This document shows positions 49,719 through 59,420 of a DNA stretch of 64,000 nt, one piece after another. Positions within the stretch are counted from its first letter, which is position 1; each line of letters begins with the position of its first letter. Below the pieces are notes generated by a model. The model saw only the letters and a list, made by a program, of their open reading frames with translations. It was not told where the DNA came from and ran no database searches. The position numbers and the translations under genes were made by a program. This DNA is from Stenotrophomonas sp. ZAC14D1_NAIMI4_1 (lineage in GTDB: Bacteria > Pseudomonadota > Gammaproteobacteria > Xanthomonadales > Xanthomonadaceae), in assembly GCF_003086775.1 (NCBI RefSeq), contig NZ_CP026001.1, forward strand, positions 956,407-1,020,406, given 5' to 3'.

Positions 49719-50231
49719 ATGCTGCGCTCTGCATCGGCCGCCGTCCTGGCGCTGGCCCTGGTTCCCGTCGCCCACGCGGCGGTCGATTGCTCGGTCAACA
49801 CCAGCGCCTCGCCGCTGCCCCTGCCGGCCACGGCCATCGCGCCGGTGGCCGATGAGCTGTACATCCGCGGTACCCAGCTGGGCATGTCTGCCGGCGTGCT
49901 GGGCAGCAGCTACGATCCCTCGCAGTCGCTGGACCAGGTGCTGCAGCGCCTGCGCATCGATGGTTGCCAGAACATCGCCAAGGCCATCCCCAGCGCACCG
50001 GCGGTGAAGCCCAACGATCCGGCCGCCTACAAGCCGCAGACCGAGTTCGACAACACGCCGTGGCGCTTCGACATGAGCCAGAACGGCAAGCGCATGACCG
50101 CTGAAGAGTTCGACGCCTGGATGAAGGCGCGTGGCGTGCGCGTGGTCAAGGCGCGCCCGGCGCCGGCTGCCGCTGCCGTCCCGGCCACCACCGAAGCACC
50201 GGCTGAGACCAAGCCGGGCGAAAAGAAGTAA
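49719..50231 (+). CDS. Small exported protein with FDAWMKARG motif
   Basis: 170 residues from the ATG at 49719; an ATG at 49710 is equally possible. The signal peptide is MLRSASAAVLALALVPVAHA. A middle part has two Cys. Near residues 115-143 is the block RFDMSQNGKRMTAEEF then DAWMKARGVRVVK, followed by an Ala/Pro/Lys-rich tail. The same block occurs in the lipoprotein at 51148-51483, two genes away, with about 19 of 29 positions identical. I do not recognise the family; the loop resembles a degenerate EF-hand but lacks its key acidic residues. Likely periplasmic. Confidence 0.75.
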   Translation: MLRSASAAVLALALVPVAHAAVDCSVNTSASPLPLPATAIAPVADELYIRGTQLGMSAGVLGSSYDPSQSLDQVLQRLRIDGCQNIAKAIPSAPAVKPNDPAAYKPQTEFDNTPWRFDMSQNGKRMTAEEFDAWMKARGVRVVKARPAPAAAAVPATTEAPAETKPGEKK

Positions 50232-50251
50232 GCCGCGCGGGGAGCAGAGGC

Positions 50252-51061
50252 TTGCGCACGCGCCGCCCTCCTGCCACCCCCGCCGCCCGCTCCCACGCCC
50301 CGCGTGGGCGTGCGAAGCCCGCTGCCGCACCCGCCGGTGTCCGCCATGGTCTGGCGCGCGTGCTGTCCAAGGCGGGCGTCTGCTCGCGTACCGAAGCCGC
50401 ACGCTGGATCGCCGATGGCCGCGTGCGGGTGTCCGGGCGCATCGTCCGCGATCCCGAATTCCCGATCGCGCAGCCGGCACCGCCGATTGAAGTGGACGGC
50501 CAGCCGCTGGGCGCGCCGAAGCGCCTGTACCTGATGCTCAACAAGCCGCGCGGCGTGGTGACCACCGCGCAGGACGAGCGCGGCCGCGATACCGTCTACC
50601 GCTGCTTCGATGGCGCCGGGCTGCCCTGGATCGCACCCGTCGGGCGGCTGGACAAGGCCAGCGAGGGCCTGCTGCTGTTCAGCAACGACCCGCAGTGGGC
50701 CGCGCGCCTCACCGACCCGCAGACCGGGCCGGACAAGACCTACCACGTACAGATCGACCGCCTGCCGGACGAGGCCACGCTGGCCGCGCTGCAGGCCGGC
50801 ATCGACGACGAGGGCGAGTTCCTGGTCGCCCGGGCCGTGCGCGTGCTGCGCAGCGGCGACAAGACCGCATGGCTGGAGGTGGTCCTCGAAGAGGGACGCA
50901 ACCGCCATATCCGCCGCCTGCTGGCGGCCTTCGACCTGCAGGTGCTGCGCCTGGTCCGGGTTGCGATCGGCGGGCTGGCGCTCGGCGATCTCGGCAAGGG
51001 CCAGTGGCGGGTGCTGGAGGTCAGCGACCAGCAGCGGCTGGGGGCCGCTGCACCGGGCTGA
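50252..51061 (+). CDS. RsuA/Rlu-family pseudouridine synthase
   Basis: 269 residues from a TTG at 50252 with GGAG seven bases before it. The basic low-complexity N-terminus (about 1-30) is followed by an S4 RNA-binding domain (LARVLSKAGVCSRTEAARWI) and the catalytic domain with VGRLDKASEGLLLFSND, where Asp is the nucleophile, and EGRNRHIRRLLAAF. The catalytic domain reads RluE-like, but RluE lacks S4, so the target uridine is uncertain. It lies between two genes for small envelope proteins that share a motif. Confidence 0.88.
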   Translation: MRTRRPPATPAARSHAPRGRAKPAAAPAGVRHGLARVLSKAGVCSRTEAARWIADGRVRVSGRIVRDPEFPIAQPAPPIEVDGQPLGAPKRLYLMLNKPRGVVTTAQDERGRDTVYRCFDGAGLPWIAPVGRLDKASEGLLLFSNDPQWAARLTDPQTGPDKTYHVQIDRLPDEATLAALQAGIDDEGEFLVARAVRVLRSGDKTAWLEVVLEEGRNRHIRRLLAAFDLQVLRLVRVAIGGLALGDLGKGQWRVLEVSDQQRLGAAAPG

Positions 51062-51147
51062 TGTCCGGCCCACGGCCGGCAGCCGCCGGCCACCGTTCCA
51101 GGCGTAGGGGGCGCCTGGTTTTCGATTTACTTGAACGGAGCGTGCCC

Positions 51148-51483
51148 ATGTACCCGACCCTCGACCGAACCCTGCGCTGCGCCGGCCTGTTGCTGCCGCT
51201 TGCGCTGCTGGCCGCCTGCAGTGGCCACAAGAAAGTGGCCAAGGCCGAAGTCCCGGTGGAAACGCCGGTGGTGGAAGTGAAAACCCCGGAACTGGACGGC
51301 CGCGGCAGTTACCGCTTCATGATGAGCGACGGCGACCACAAGATGACCGCCGATGAGTTCGATGCCTGGATGAAGGCCAACGGCATCCGCGTGGCCAAGG
51401 GCAATGCGCAGGACGCGGCCGCCAAGCCGGTGGTGGTGGCCAGCAAGGACGAGCCCAAGGACAAGAAGAAAAAGAAGAAGTGA
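51148..51483 (+). CDS. Small lipoprotein with FDAWMKANG motif
   Basis: 111 residues. MYPTLDRTLRCAGLLLPLAL then LAAC is a lipoprotein signal with the lipobox Cys. The mature part is Val/Pro/Lys-rich and contains YRFMMSDGDHKMTADEF then DAWMKANGIRVAK, clearly related to the block in the protein at 49719-50231. The tail is Lys-rich (KDEPKDKKKKKK). GGAG eight bases upstream of the ATG supports the start. Function unknown; probably anchored in the periplasmic face of a membrane. A hairpin GTGACGCGC / GCGCGTCAC covers the stop. Confidence 0.75.
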   Translation: MYPTLDRTLRCAGLLLPLALLAACSGHKKVAKAEVPVETPVVEVKTPELDGRGSYRFMMSDGDHKMTADEFDAWMKANGIRVAKGNAQDAAAKPVVVASKDEPKDKKKKKK

Positions 51484-51504
51484 CGCGCGTTGCGCGTCAC
51501 GCCG

Positions 51505-51576
51505 GTAGCGCCGGGCCGTGCCCGGCGAGCGCGTAGCGCGGACATCGGGAAACCGCCGGGCATGGCCCGGCGCTAC
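51505..51576. repeat. Inverted pair of SMAG palindromes between the lipoprotein gene and kbl
   Basis: GTAGCGCCGGGC at 51505 and a facing unit ending in CTAC at 51576. It lies between converging genes. Confidence 0.85.
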
Positions 51577-51603
51577 CCTGTGGCGATCCGCCCCCGGTTC
51601 TGA

Positions 51604-52812
<1,209 letters not shown>

Positions 52813-53008
52813 GGCGTGGGCACGGCTCAGCACGGGAAACCGCTGATTCTACCGGGCAACGGTGGCCGGCAGCCGTCCGCAGCGGGCCATCGCCATGGCC
52901 GGCACATGTTGCATCGCAATATCAAACAGGTTAAAAAACCGTGAACCGGTAGCGATGCCGCCGGCCGCGCCACCCGCCTCCCCCCGCCACCGCCATCCGG
53001 AGATGCAC

Positions 53009-53704
53009 ATGAAGCCTGCCCGCAGCTGCCTCGCCCTCGCCGCCGCCCTCTGTCTCGCCCCCTTCGCCGCCAGTGCCCAGGATGAGGCCGCATCGCCGTA
53101 CAGCTGGAACGTGACCGGCGTGTCCGACTACGTGTTCCGTGGCGTCTCCCAGACTGATGAAGATCCCACCCTGCAGGCCGGCTTCACCTATACCAGCCCG
53201 GTTGGCCTTTACGCCGGTGTGTGGGGATCGGGTGTCGATTTCGGGCCGGGCGACCCGAACGTCGAGCTGGACTACCTGATCGGCTACGGCATCGACGTCA
53301 GCGACAAGGTCAACTTCGACGTGCTGCTCAACCGCTACACCTATCCCGGTGCCAGCGAACTGAACTACAACGAGTTGATCACGACCACCACGTTTGCTGA
53401 GCAGTACAAGCTTACCGTGGCCTACACCAACGACCTTTCCGGTTCGGATACCAAGAGCTGGTACTACGCCGTTGGCGGGGAGTGGGGCCTGCCGCAGGAC
53501 TTCACGCTGAGCGCCAACGTCGGCCGCACCACGCTTGAAACGGATTACGGCAAGGATTACACCGATTTCAACGTCGGCGTATCCCGTCAGTTCGGCATGT
53601 TCAACCTGGGCGTGGCCTACCACGGCACCGATGGCGCAGGCCGCGACAACAACGGCAAGCTGGCCGACAACCGCGTCGTGTTCACCGTCGCGATCGGTAA
53701 CTGA
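53009..53704 (+). CDS. TorF-family putative porin
   Basis: 231 residues from the ATG at 53009, chosen because GGAG ends just before an ATG at 53003 and six bases before 53009. Signal peptide MKPARSCLALAAALCLAPFA (cleavage after ASA). The mature part reads SWNVTGVSDYVFRGVSQTDE, the hallmark of this family, and then beta strands ending VVFTVAIGN. Likely an outer-membrane barrel; substrate unknown. It interrupts the usual kbl-tdh pair. Confidence 0.85.
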   Translation: MKPARSCLALAAALCLAPFAASAQDEAASPYSWNVTGVSDYVFRGVSQTDEDPTLQAGFTYTSPVGLYAGVWGSGVDFGPGDPNVELDYLIGYGIDVSDKVNFDVLLNRYTYPGASELNYNELITTTTFAEQYKLTVAYTNDLSGSDTKSWYYAVGGEWGLPQDFTLSANVGRTTLETDYGKDYTDFNVGVSRQFGMFNLGVAYHGTDGAGRDNNGKLADNRVVFTVAIGN

Positions 53705-53726
53705 TCCGGCGCTGCTGTTGCCCAAG

Positions 53727-53753
53727 AAAAAGGCGCCCGATGGGCGCCTTTTT
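53727..53753. terminator. Bidirectional intrinsic terminator, torF-like and tdh
   Basis: AAAAAGGCGCCC, GAT, GGGCGCCTTTTT: a perfect 12-bp stem with A and T runs on the two sides, serving both converging genes. Confidence 0.9.
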
Positions 53754-53763
53754 CATTCCTGCA

Positions 53764-53786
53764 ACGCCGGGCGTGGCCCGGCGCTA
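53764..53786 (-). repeat. Single SMAG palindrome near the tdh end
   Basis: GTAGCGCCGGGC class, read on the - strand; solitary. Confidence 0.75.
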
Positions 53787-53798
53787 CCGTGTGCCGGA

Positions 53799-54821
53799 TC
53801 AGTTCCAGCTCAGGACGACCTTGCCGGCCTTGCCTTCTTCCATCAGGTCGAAGCCCTTCTGGAAATCGTCGATCGGCAGCTGGTGGGTCATCACCTTGCC
53901 CAGCGGGAAGCCGGACAGCACCAGCTGGGTCATCTTGTACCAGGTCTCGTACATCTTGCGGCCGTAGATGCCCTGCACGGTCAGGCCCTTGAAGATGATC
54001 TTGTCCCAGTCGCAGCCGGCGCCCCTGGGCATGATGCCCAGCATGGCGATCTTGCCGCCGTGGTACATGCAGTCGAGCATGTCGTTGAAGGCGCGCGGGT
54101 TGCCGCTCATTTCCAGGCCCACGTCGAAGCCCTCCATGTGCAGTTCCTTCATCACGTCCTTCAGCGACTGGTTGGCGACGTTGACCACGCGGGTGGCCCC
54201 CATGTCGGCGGCCAGCTTCAGGCGGAAGTCGTTGACGTCGGTGACGACCACGTTGCGTGCGCCGATGTGCTTGCAGATGCCCGCGGCGATGATGCCGATC
54301 GGGCCTGCGCCGGTGATCAGCACGTCCTCGCCGATGACGTCAAATTCCAGCGCGCAGTGCGCGGCATTGCCGTACGGGTCGAAGAAGGCGGCCAGCTCGG
54401 AGGGGATCTGGTCGGGGATCGGCCACAGGTTGCTGGCCGGCATCACCATGTATTCGGCGAAGGCGCCGTTGACGTTGACGCCGATGCCGACGGTGTTCGG
54501 GCACAGGTGCGGGCGGCCACCGCGGCAGTTGCGGCAGTGGCCGCAGACGATGTGGCCTTCGGCCGAGACGCGCTGGCCGACTTCATAGCCGGTGACGGCC
54601 GAGCCGAGTTCGGCGATGCGGCCCACGAACTCGTGGCCGATGGTCAGGCCCGGCTTGATGGTGCGCTGGCTCCAGTCGTCCCACAGGTAGATGTGCAGGT
54701 CGGTACCGCAGATGGCGGTCTTTTCCAGCTTGATCAGGACCTCGTTCGGGCCCGGGGTCGGCACCGGAACCTCTTCGAGCCAGATGCCCTTGGCTGCTTC
54801 GCGCTTGACCAGGGCCTTCAT
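53799..54821 (-). CDS. tdh: L-threonine 3-dehydrogenase
   Basis: 340 residues from the ATG at 54821, which matches the E. coli start (MKAL...) and length (341); an ATG at 54836 would add five residues. Zinc alcohol dehydrogenase family. Catalytic zinc ligands lie in [12 protein letters not shown] and GHEFVGR; structural zinc Cys in [18 protein letters not shown]-binding in [13 protein letters not shown]. It oxidises threonine to 2-amino-3-ketobutyrate, which Kbl converts to glycine. It shares a terminator with the TorF-type gene. Confidence 0.96.
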   Translation of the reverse strand: MKALVKREAAKGIWLEEVPVPTPGPNEVLIKLEKTAICGTDLHIYLWDDWSQRTIKPGLTIGHEFVGRIAELGSAVTGYEVGQRVSAEGHIVCGHCRNCRGGRPHLCPNTVGIGVNVNGAFAEYMVMPASNLWPIPDQIPSELAAFFDPYGNAAHCALEFDVIGEDVLITGAGPIGIIAAGICKHIGARNVVVTDVNDFRLKLAADMGATRVVNVANQSLKDVMKELHMEGFDVGLEMSGNPRAFNDMLDCMYHGGKIAMLGIMPRGAGCDWDKIIFKGLTVQGIYGRKMYETWYKMTQLVLSGFPLGKVMTHQLPIDDFQKGFDLMEEGKAGKVVLSWN

Positions 54822-54923
54822 CGTTTGCTGCGCCATCGGGTGGAACTCATCTGGGGGAAAACGCGGATTATAGAGGGCTGCGTGGAATTCCCATGTTGCG
54901 CTGCGGGTGCATTGGGCCCCCCG

Positions 54924-54946
54924 GTAGCGCCGGGCCATGCCCGGCG
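54924..54946 (+). repeat. SMAG palindrome upstream of tdh and the S46 peptidase gene
   Basis: GTAGCGCCGGGC class, single unit in the divergent gap. Confidence 0.8.
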
Positions 54947-55036
54947 GAAGCAGTGGCGCGGCCCATGACTTCCGGGCATCGGGGCGGGGCAGGGGGCTGG
55001 GCTACACTCGGCGGTTCTTTCACCAGGGGCCGCTCG

Positions 55037-57199
55037 ATGCGCTCGAACCTGCTTGCATTCTCCGTCGTCGCCAGCCTCGGGCTGGTCCAGGTCGCCCATG
55101 CCGCCGAAGGCATGTGGGTGCCGCAGCAGCTGCCGGAGATCGCCGGCCCGCTGCAGAAGGCCGGCCTGAAGCTGTCCCCTGAACAGCTGGCCGACCTGAC
55201 CGGCGACCCGATGGGTGCGGTGGTTGCGCTGGGTGGCTGCACCGCCAGCTTCGTCTCCCCGCAGGGTCTGGTGGTCACCAACCACCACTGTGCCTACGGC
55301 GCCATCCAGCTCAATTCGACCGCGCAGAAGAACCTGATCAAGGACGGCTTCAACGCGCCGACCCAAAAGGACGAACTGAGCGCCGGCCCGAACGCCCGCG
55401 TGTTCGTGCTCGACCAGATCACCGACGTCACGGCCCAGGCCAAGGCCGCCATCGCCGCCGCCGGCAAGGATCCGCTGGCCCGCAGCCGCGCCCTGGATGC
55501 CTTCGACAAGGCCCAGGTGGCCGCCTGTGAAGCCGACGCCGGCTTCCGCTGCCGCCTGTACTCGTTCAGCGGCGGCAACACCTACCGCCTGTTCCGCAAC
55601 ATGGAAATCAAGGACGTGCGCCTGGTCTACGCGCCCCCGGGCAGCGTCGGCAAGTTCGGCGGCGACATCGACAACTGGATGTGGCCGCGCCACACCGGCG
55701 ATTTCTCGTTCTACCGCGCCTACGTCGGCAAGGACGGCAAGCCGGCGGCGTTCTCGGCCGACAACGTGCCCTACCAGCCCAAGCACTTCCTGAAGTTCGC
55801 CGACCAGCCGCTGGGCGCCGACGACTTCGTGATGGTGGCCGGTTACCCGGGCCGCACCAACCGCTACGCCCTGGCCGGTGAGTTCAACGAGACCGCCAGC
55901 TTCACCTACCCGACCATCGCCCGCCATTACAACGCGGTGCTGAAGATGATCGACGAGGCCGGCAAGGCCGACCCGGACGTGAAGGTGAAGTACGCCGCCA
56001 CCGCTGCCAGCATGAACAACGTGGCCAAGAACTACCTGGGCCAGCTGGAAGGCTTCAAGCGCATCGATGCCGCTGGCCAGAAGCAGGCCGAGGAAGCGGC
56101 CGTGCTGGCCTGGCTGAAGAAGCAGGGCACCGCCGGCAAGCCGGCCCTCGCCGCGCACGCGCAGCTGCTCCAGCACCTGGACACCAGCAAGGCCACGCGC
56201 GAGCGCGACCTGTTCGTGTCGCAGTTCAACAACACCTCGGCGGTCAGCGCCGCCATCACCCTGTACCGCCTGTCGATCGAGCGCGCCAAGCCGGATGCCG
56301 AGCGCGAAGCGGGCTACCAGCAGCGCGACCTGACCACCATCGAAGGTGGCCTGAAGCAGATGGACCGCCGCTACGTGGCGAAGATGGACCAGCAGCTGCA
56401 GACCTACTGGCTGGACCAGTACGTGGCCCTGCCGGCCGCGCAGCGTGACAACGAAGTGCTGAACACCTGGCTGGGTGGCAGCAACGAGGCCGCCGTGAAG
56501 TCGCTGGTGGGCAAGCTGTCGGGCACCCAGCTGGGCAACCTCGACACGCGCCTGAAGTGGTTCAACGCCGACCGCGCCGCCTTCGAAGCCAGCACCGATC
56601 CGGCGATCCAGTACGCGGTGGCCGTCATGCCGGCGCTGCTGAAGCAGGAAGAACAGCGCAAGATCCGCGAAGGCGAATCGCTGACCGCGCGTCCGCTGTA
56701 CCTGCAGGCCGTGGCCGACTACAAGAAGAGCAAGGGCGAGTTCGTCTACCCGGACGCCAACCTGTCGCTGCGCATCACCTTCGGCAACGTCATGGGGTAT
56801 GGCAAGGACGGCGTGCAGTACACCCCGTTCACCACCCTGGAAGGCGTGGCGGCCAAGGAAACCGGCGAAGACCCGTTCGATTCGCCGAAGGCGCTGCTGG
56901 ATGCGGTCAAGGCCAAGCGTTACGGCGGCCTGGAAGACAAGCGCATCGGTTCGGTGCCGGTGAACTTCCTGTCCAACCTGGACATCACCGGCGGCAACTC
57001 CGGTTCGCCGGTGCTGGACGCGCACGGCAAGCTGGTCGGCCTGGCCTTCGACGGCAACTGGGAATCGGTCAGCTCCAACTGGGTGTTCGACCCGGTGATG
57101 ACCCGCATGATCGCCGTGGACAGCCGTTACATGCAGTGGATCATGCAGGAAGTGGCGCCGGCGCCGCAGCTGCTGAAGGAACTGAACCTGGCTAAATAA
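55037..57199 (+). CDS. S46-family dipeptidyl-peptidase
   Basis: 720 residues from the ATG at 55037; the first 22 or so residues (MRSNLLAFSVVASLGLVQVA, then HA-AEG) are a signal peptide, so the enzyme is periplasmic. The catalytic triad of S46 (DPP7/DPP11/DAP BII) can be placed: His84 in VTNHHCAYG, Asp222 in HTGDFSF, Ser655 in GGNSGSPV, each offset by two from the residues known in a Pseudoxanthomonas enzyme. It removes dipeptides from free N-termini of imported peptides. A terminator and a SMAG repeat follow. Confidence 0.93.
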   Translation: MRSNLLAFSVVASLGLVQVAHAAEGMWVPQQLPEIAGPLQKAGLKLSPEQLADLTGDPMGAVVALGGCTASFVSPQGLVVTNHHCAYGAIQLNSTAQKNLIKDGFNAPTQKDELSAGPNARVFVLDQITDVTAQAKAAIAAAGKDPLARSRALDAFDKAQVAACEADAGFRCRLYSFSGGNTYRLFRNMEIKDVRLVYAPPGSVGKFGGDIDNWMWPRHTGDFSFYRAYVGKDGKPAAFSADNVPYQPKHFLKFADQPLGADDFVMVAGYPGRTNRYALAGEFNETASFTYPTIARHYNAVLKMIDEAGKADPDVKVKYAATAASMNNVAKNYLGQLEGFKRIDAAGQKQAEEAAVLAWLKKQGTAGKPALAAHAQLLQHLDTSKATRERDLFVSQFNNTSAVSAAITLYRLSIERAKPDAEREAGYQQRDLTTIEGGLKQMDRRYVAKMDQQLQTYWLDQYVALPAAQRDNEVLNTWLGGSNEAAVKSLVGKLSGTQLGNLDTRLKWFNADRAAFEASTDPAIQYAVAVMPALLKQEEQRKIREGESLTARPLYLQAVADYKKSKGEFVYPDANLSLRITFGNVMGYGKDGVQYTPFTTLEGVAAKETGEDPFDSPKALLDAVKAKRYGGLEDKRIGSVPVNFLSNLDITGGNSGSPVLDAHGKLVGLAFDGNWESVSSNWVFDPVMTRMIAVDSRYMQWIMQEVAPAPQLLKELNLAK

Positions 57200-57200
57200 G

Positions 57201-57223
57201 GTAGTGCCGGCCGCTGGCCGGCA
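57201..57223 (+). repeat. SMAG palindrome (GTAGTGCCGGCC class)
   Basis: The 23 bases match the unit inside composite copy 1 at 30582-30604. It lies 2 bases after the S46 stop codon. Confidence 0.8.
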
Positions 57224-57251
57224 ACGCTGGCGGTAACCGTCTGCAACCTGA

Positions 57252-57281
57252 AACCCCGCGACCCCGGTCGCGGGGTTTTTT
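57252..57281 (+). terminator. Intrinsic terminator of the S46 peptidase gene
   Basis: AACCCCGCGACC and GGTCGCGGGGTT form a perfect 12-bp stem, followed by further T. Confidence 0.85.
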
Positions 57282-57390
57282 CATGCCCCGACCGGCCGGG
57301 TCCGCCGAACAGGTATCATCCCTGTTCCGCGTACTTCACAGGATGTGAACGAAACGCGGAAACCTCCTCCCCCCAGGACCCCTTGTTCGC

Positions 57391-58035
57391 ATGCGCATCC
57401 TGCTTGCCCGTCACGGCGAAACGCCGTGGAACGCCGAAGGCCGCTACCAGGGCCAGATCGACATCCCGCTTTCGCCCATCGGCGAAGCCCAGGCCCAGGC
57501 CCTGGGCGCCCGTCTCGCTTCGGTGGACATCACCCGTGCCGTGGCGTCGCCGCTGTCGCGCGCCCAGCTGACCGCCCAGCTCGCCCTCGGCGCCGACCGC
57601 GCCGGCATGCTGCAGACCGAATCGGACCTGCAGGAAATCGCCCACGGTGAGTGGGAAGGCCTGCTGGCCAGCGAGATCAACGAAAAAGACCCGTCGCGCC
57701 TGAAGGCCTGGCGCGAGGAACCCGATACCGTGCTGATGCCCGGCGGCGAATCGCTGCGCCTGGTGCTCGAGCGCAGCTGGCGCGGCCTGGCCCGTGCCGC
57801 CGAAGGCCTCGGCGAGCATGACACCCTGCTGGTGGTCGCCCATGACGCGGTCAACCGGGTGATTCTGTGCAAGGTGCTGGGCCTGCCGATTTCCCGCCTG
57901 TGGACCTTCCGCCAGGCCCCGACCACCCTGAACCTGCTCGAAGGCGCCGACCTGGACAGCCTGGAGGTGGTGCGCCTGAACGACTGCGCCCACCACACGC
58001 CGTTCTTCGGCGAAGCCAAGCACCGCGCGCTCTGA
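57391..58035 (+). CDS. Histidine phosphatase family protein
   Basis: 214 residues. Begins MRILLARHGETPWNAEGRYQ with the catalytic His in the RHGE motif; the second catalytic His is in VVAHDAVNRV. Family members include phosphoglycerate mutase-like enzymes and phosphatases (GpmB, CobC); the true substrate is not shown by the sequence. It precedes folC by 34 bases on the same strand and may share its transcript. Confidence 0.9.
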   Translation: MRILLARHGETPWNAEGRYQGQIDIPLSPIGEAQAQALGARLASVDITRAVASPLSRAQLTAQLALGADRAGMLQTESDLQEIAHGEWEGLLASEINEKDPSRLKAWREEPDTVLMPGGESLRLVLERSWRGLARAAEGLGEHDTLLVVAHDAVNRVILCKVLGLPISRLWTFRQAPTTLNLLEGADLDSLEVVRLNDCAHHTPFFGEAKHRAL

Positions 58036-58069
58036 TCCCGAACCACCTGCTTCTGCTGGAACCCCTGCC

Positions 58070-59341
58070 GTGACGAACACCCCGACCACCCTGGCCGACT
58101 GGCTGGACTACATCGAACGCCAGCACTCGGCGACCATCGACATGGGCCTGGAGCGCGTGCGCGCCGTGGCCACCGCGATGGGCCTGGGCGCGCCGGCCAA
58201 GCGCACCATTGTGGTCGGTGGCACCAACGGCAAGGGTTCCACGGTGGCGTTCATCGAGGCCATCGGCCGTGCGGCCGGCTGGAAGGTCGGCGCGTACACC
58301 TCGCCGCACCTGCTGCGCTACAACGAGCGGGTGCGCATCGATGGCCAGGACGTGGAGGACGCCGCGCTGGTCGCGGCGTTCAATACGGTTGAAGCCGCGC
58401 GCGGTGGAATCACCCTGACCTATTTCGAGTACGGCACCCTGGCTGCGCTGCAGCTGTTTGCCGATGCGGGTCTGGACCTGGCGGTGCTCGAAGTGGGCCT
58501 GGGCGGCCGCCTGGATGCGGTCAACATCATCGATGCCGACGTTTCGGTCATCACCACCGTGGACATCGACCATGCCGAGTGGCTGGGCGAGGACCGCGAG
58601 GCGATCGGCGCCGAGAAGGCCGGCATCATCCGCGGCTGGAAGCCGGTGATCCTGGGCGAGACCGACCCGCCGTCCAGCGTGCTGGACCGGGCCTATCGGC
58701 TGGGTGCCAACGCCATCCGCGGCGGCAGCGACTATTTCTATGAGCCGATCGATGCCCAGCGCTGGCGCTGGCGCGATGTCGGCCTGCGCATGGAACTGCC
58801 GACCCCGTCGCTGGCCGCTCCGATCCAGCTGGCCAATGCCGGTGCTGCCATCGCCGCACTGCGCGCGCTGGACCGGCCGGTGCCGCGTGCGGCCTGGGCC
58901 GCCGGCATCGCCGCCGCGCGCATCGCCGGCCGCATGCAGGCCTTCGAGCGTGATGGCGTGCAGATCCGCGTGGACGTCGGCCACAACCCGCAGGCCGCGG
59001 GCCAGCTGGCCCGCGCGCTGAACGCCGAAGTGGCGCCCGGCCGCACCCTGGCGGTGTACGCGGCGCTGCAGGACAAGGACGCCGCAGGCGTGGTGCAGGC
59101 GCTGCAGGACAGCGTCGCGCAGTGGACCCTGGCCGGGCTGGAAGGCCCGCGTGGGCAGACCGCGCAGCAGCTGCAGGCCCGCCTGGCCGATACCCCGGCC
59201 GCGACGGCCGCGCTGGCCGACAGCGTCGAGCAGGTGCTGCAGCAGGCGTTGGCCCAGGCCGAGCGCGGCGACCGGGTGCTGGTGTTCGGTTCGTTCCACA
59301 CCGCAGCGGCAGCGCTGCAGTGGCTGCAGGACCACCCCTGA
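58070..59341 (+). CDS. folC: Bifunctional dihydrofolate synthase/folylpolyglutamate synthase
   Basis: 423 residues from a GTG. Mur-ligase fold: P-loop GTNGKGSTVAFIEAI, then AYTSPHLLRYNERVRIDG, and VGLGGRLDAVNIIDADVSVI. It adds glutamate to dihydropteroate and to folates. The order folC - SPOR protein - cvpA - purF is the same as in E. coli (folC-dedD-cvpA-purF). Confidence 0.96.
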   Translation: MTNTPTTLADWLDYIERQHSATIDMGLERVRAVATAMGLGAPAKRTIVVGGTNGKGSTVAFIEAIGRAAGWKVGAYTSPHLLRYNERVRIDGQDVEDAALVAAFNTVEAARGGITLTYFEYGTLAALQLFADAGLDLAVLEVGLGGRLDAVNIIDADVSVITTVDIDHAEWLGEDREAIGAEKAGIIRGWKPVILGETDPPSSVLDRAYRLGANAIRGGSDYFYEPIDAQRWRWRDVGLRMELPTPSLAAPIQLANAGAAIAALRALDRPVPRAAWAAGIAAARIAGRMQAFERDGVQIRVDVGHNPQAAGQLARALNAEVAPGRTLAVYAALQDKDAAGVVQALQDSVAQWTLAGLEGPRGQTAQQLQARLADTPAATAALADSVEQVLQQALAQAERGDRVLVFGSFHTAAAALQWLQDHP

Positions 59342-59420
59342 TCCACGTTCAGCCAGCGCCGACGCCGTTCGTCCCGGCACCCGTATAATCGACCCATCTC
59401 CAGCCTGTCGCCTGCCTCAC

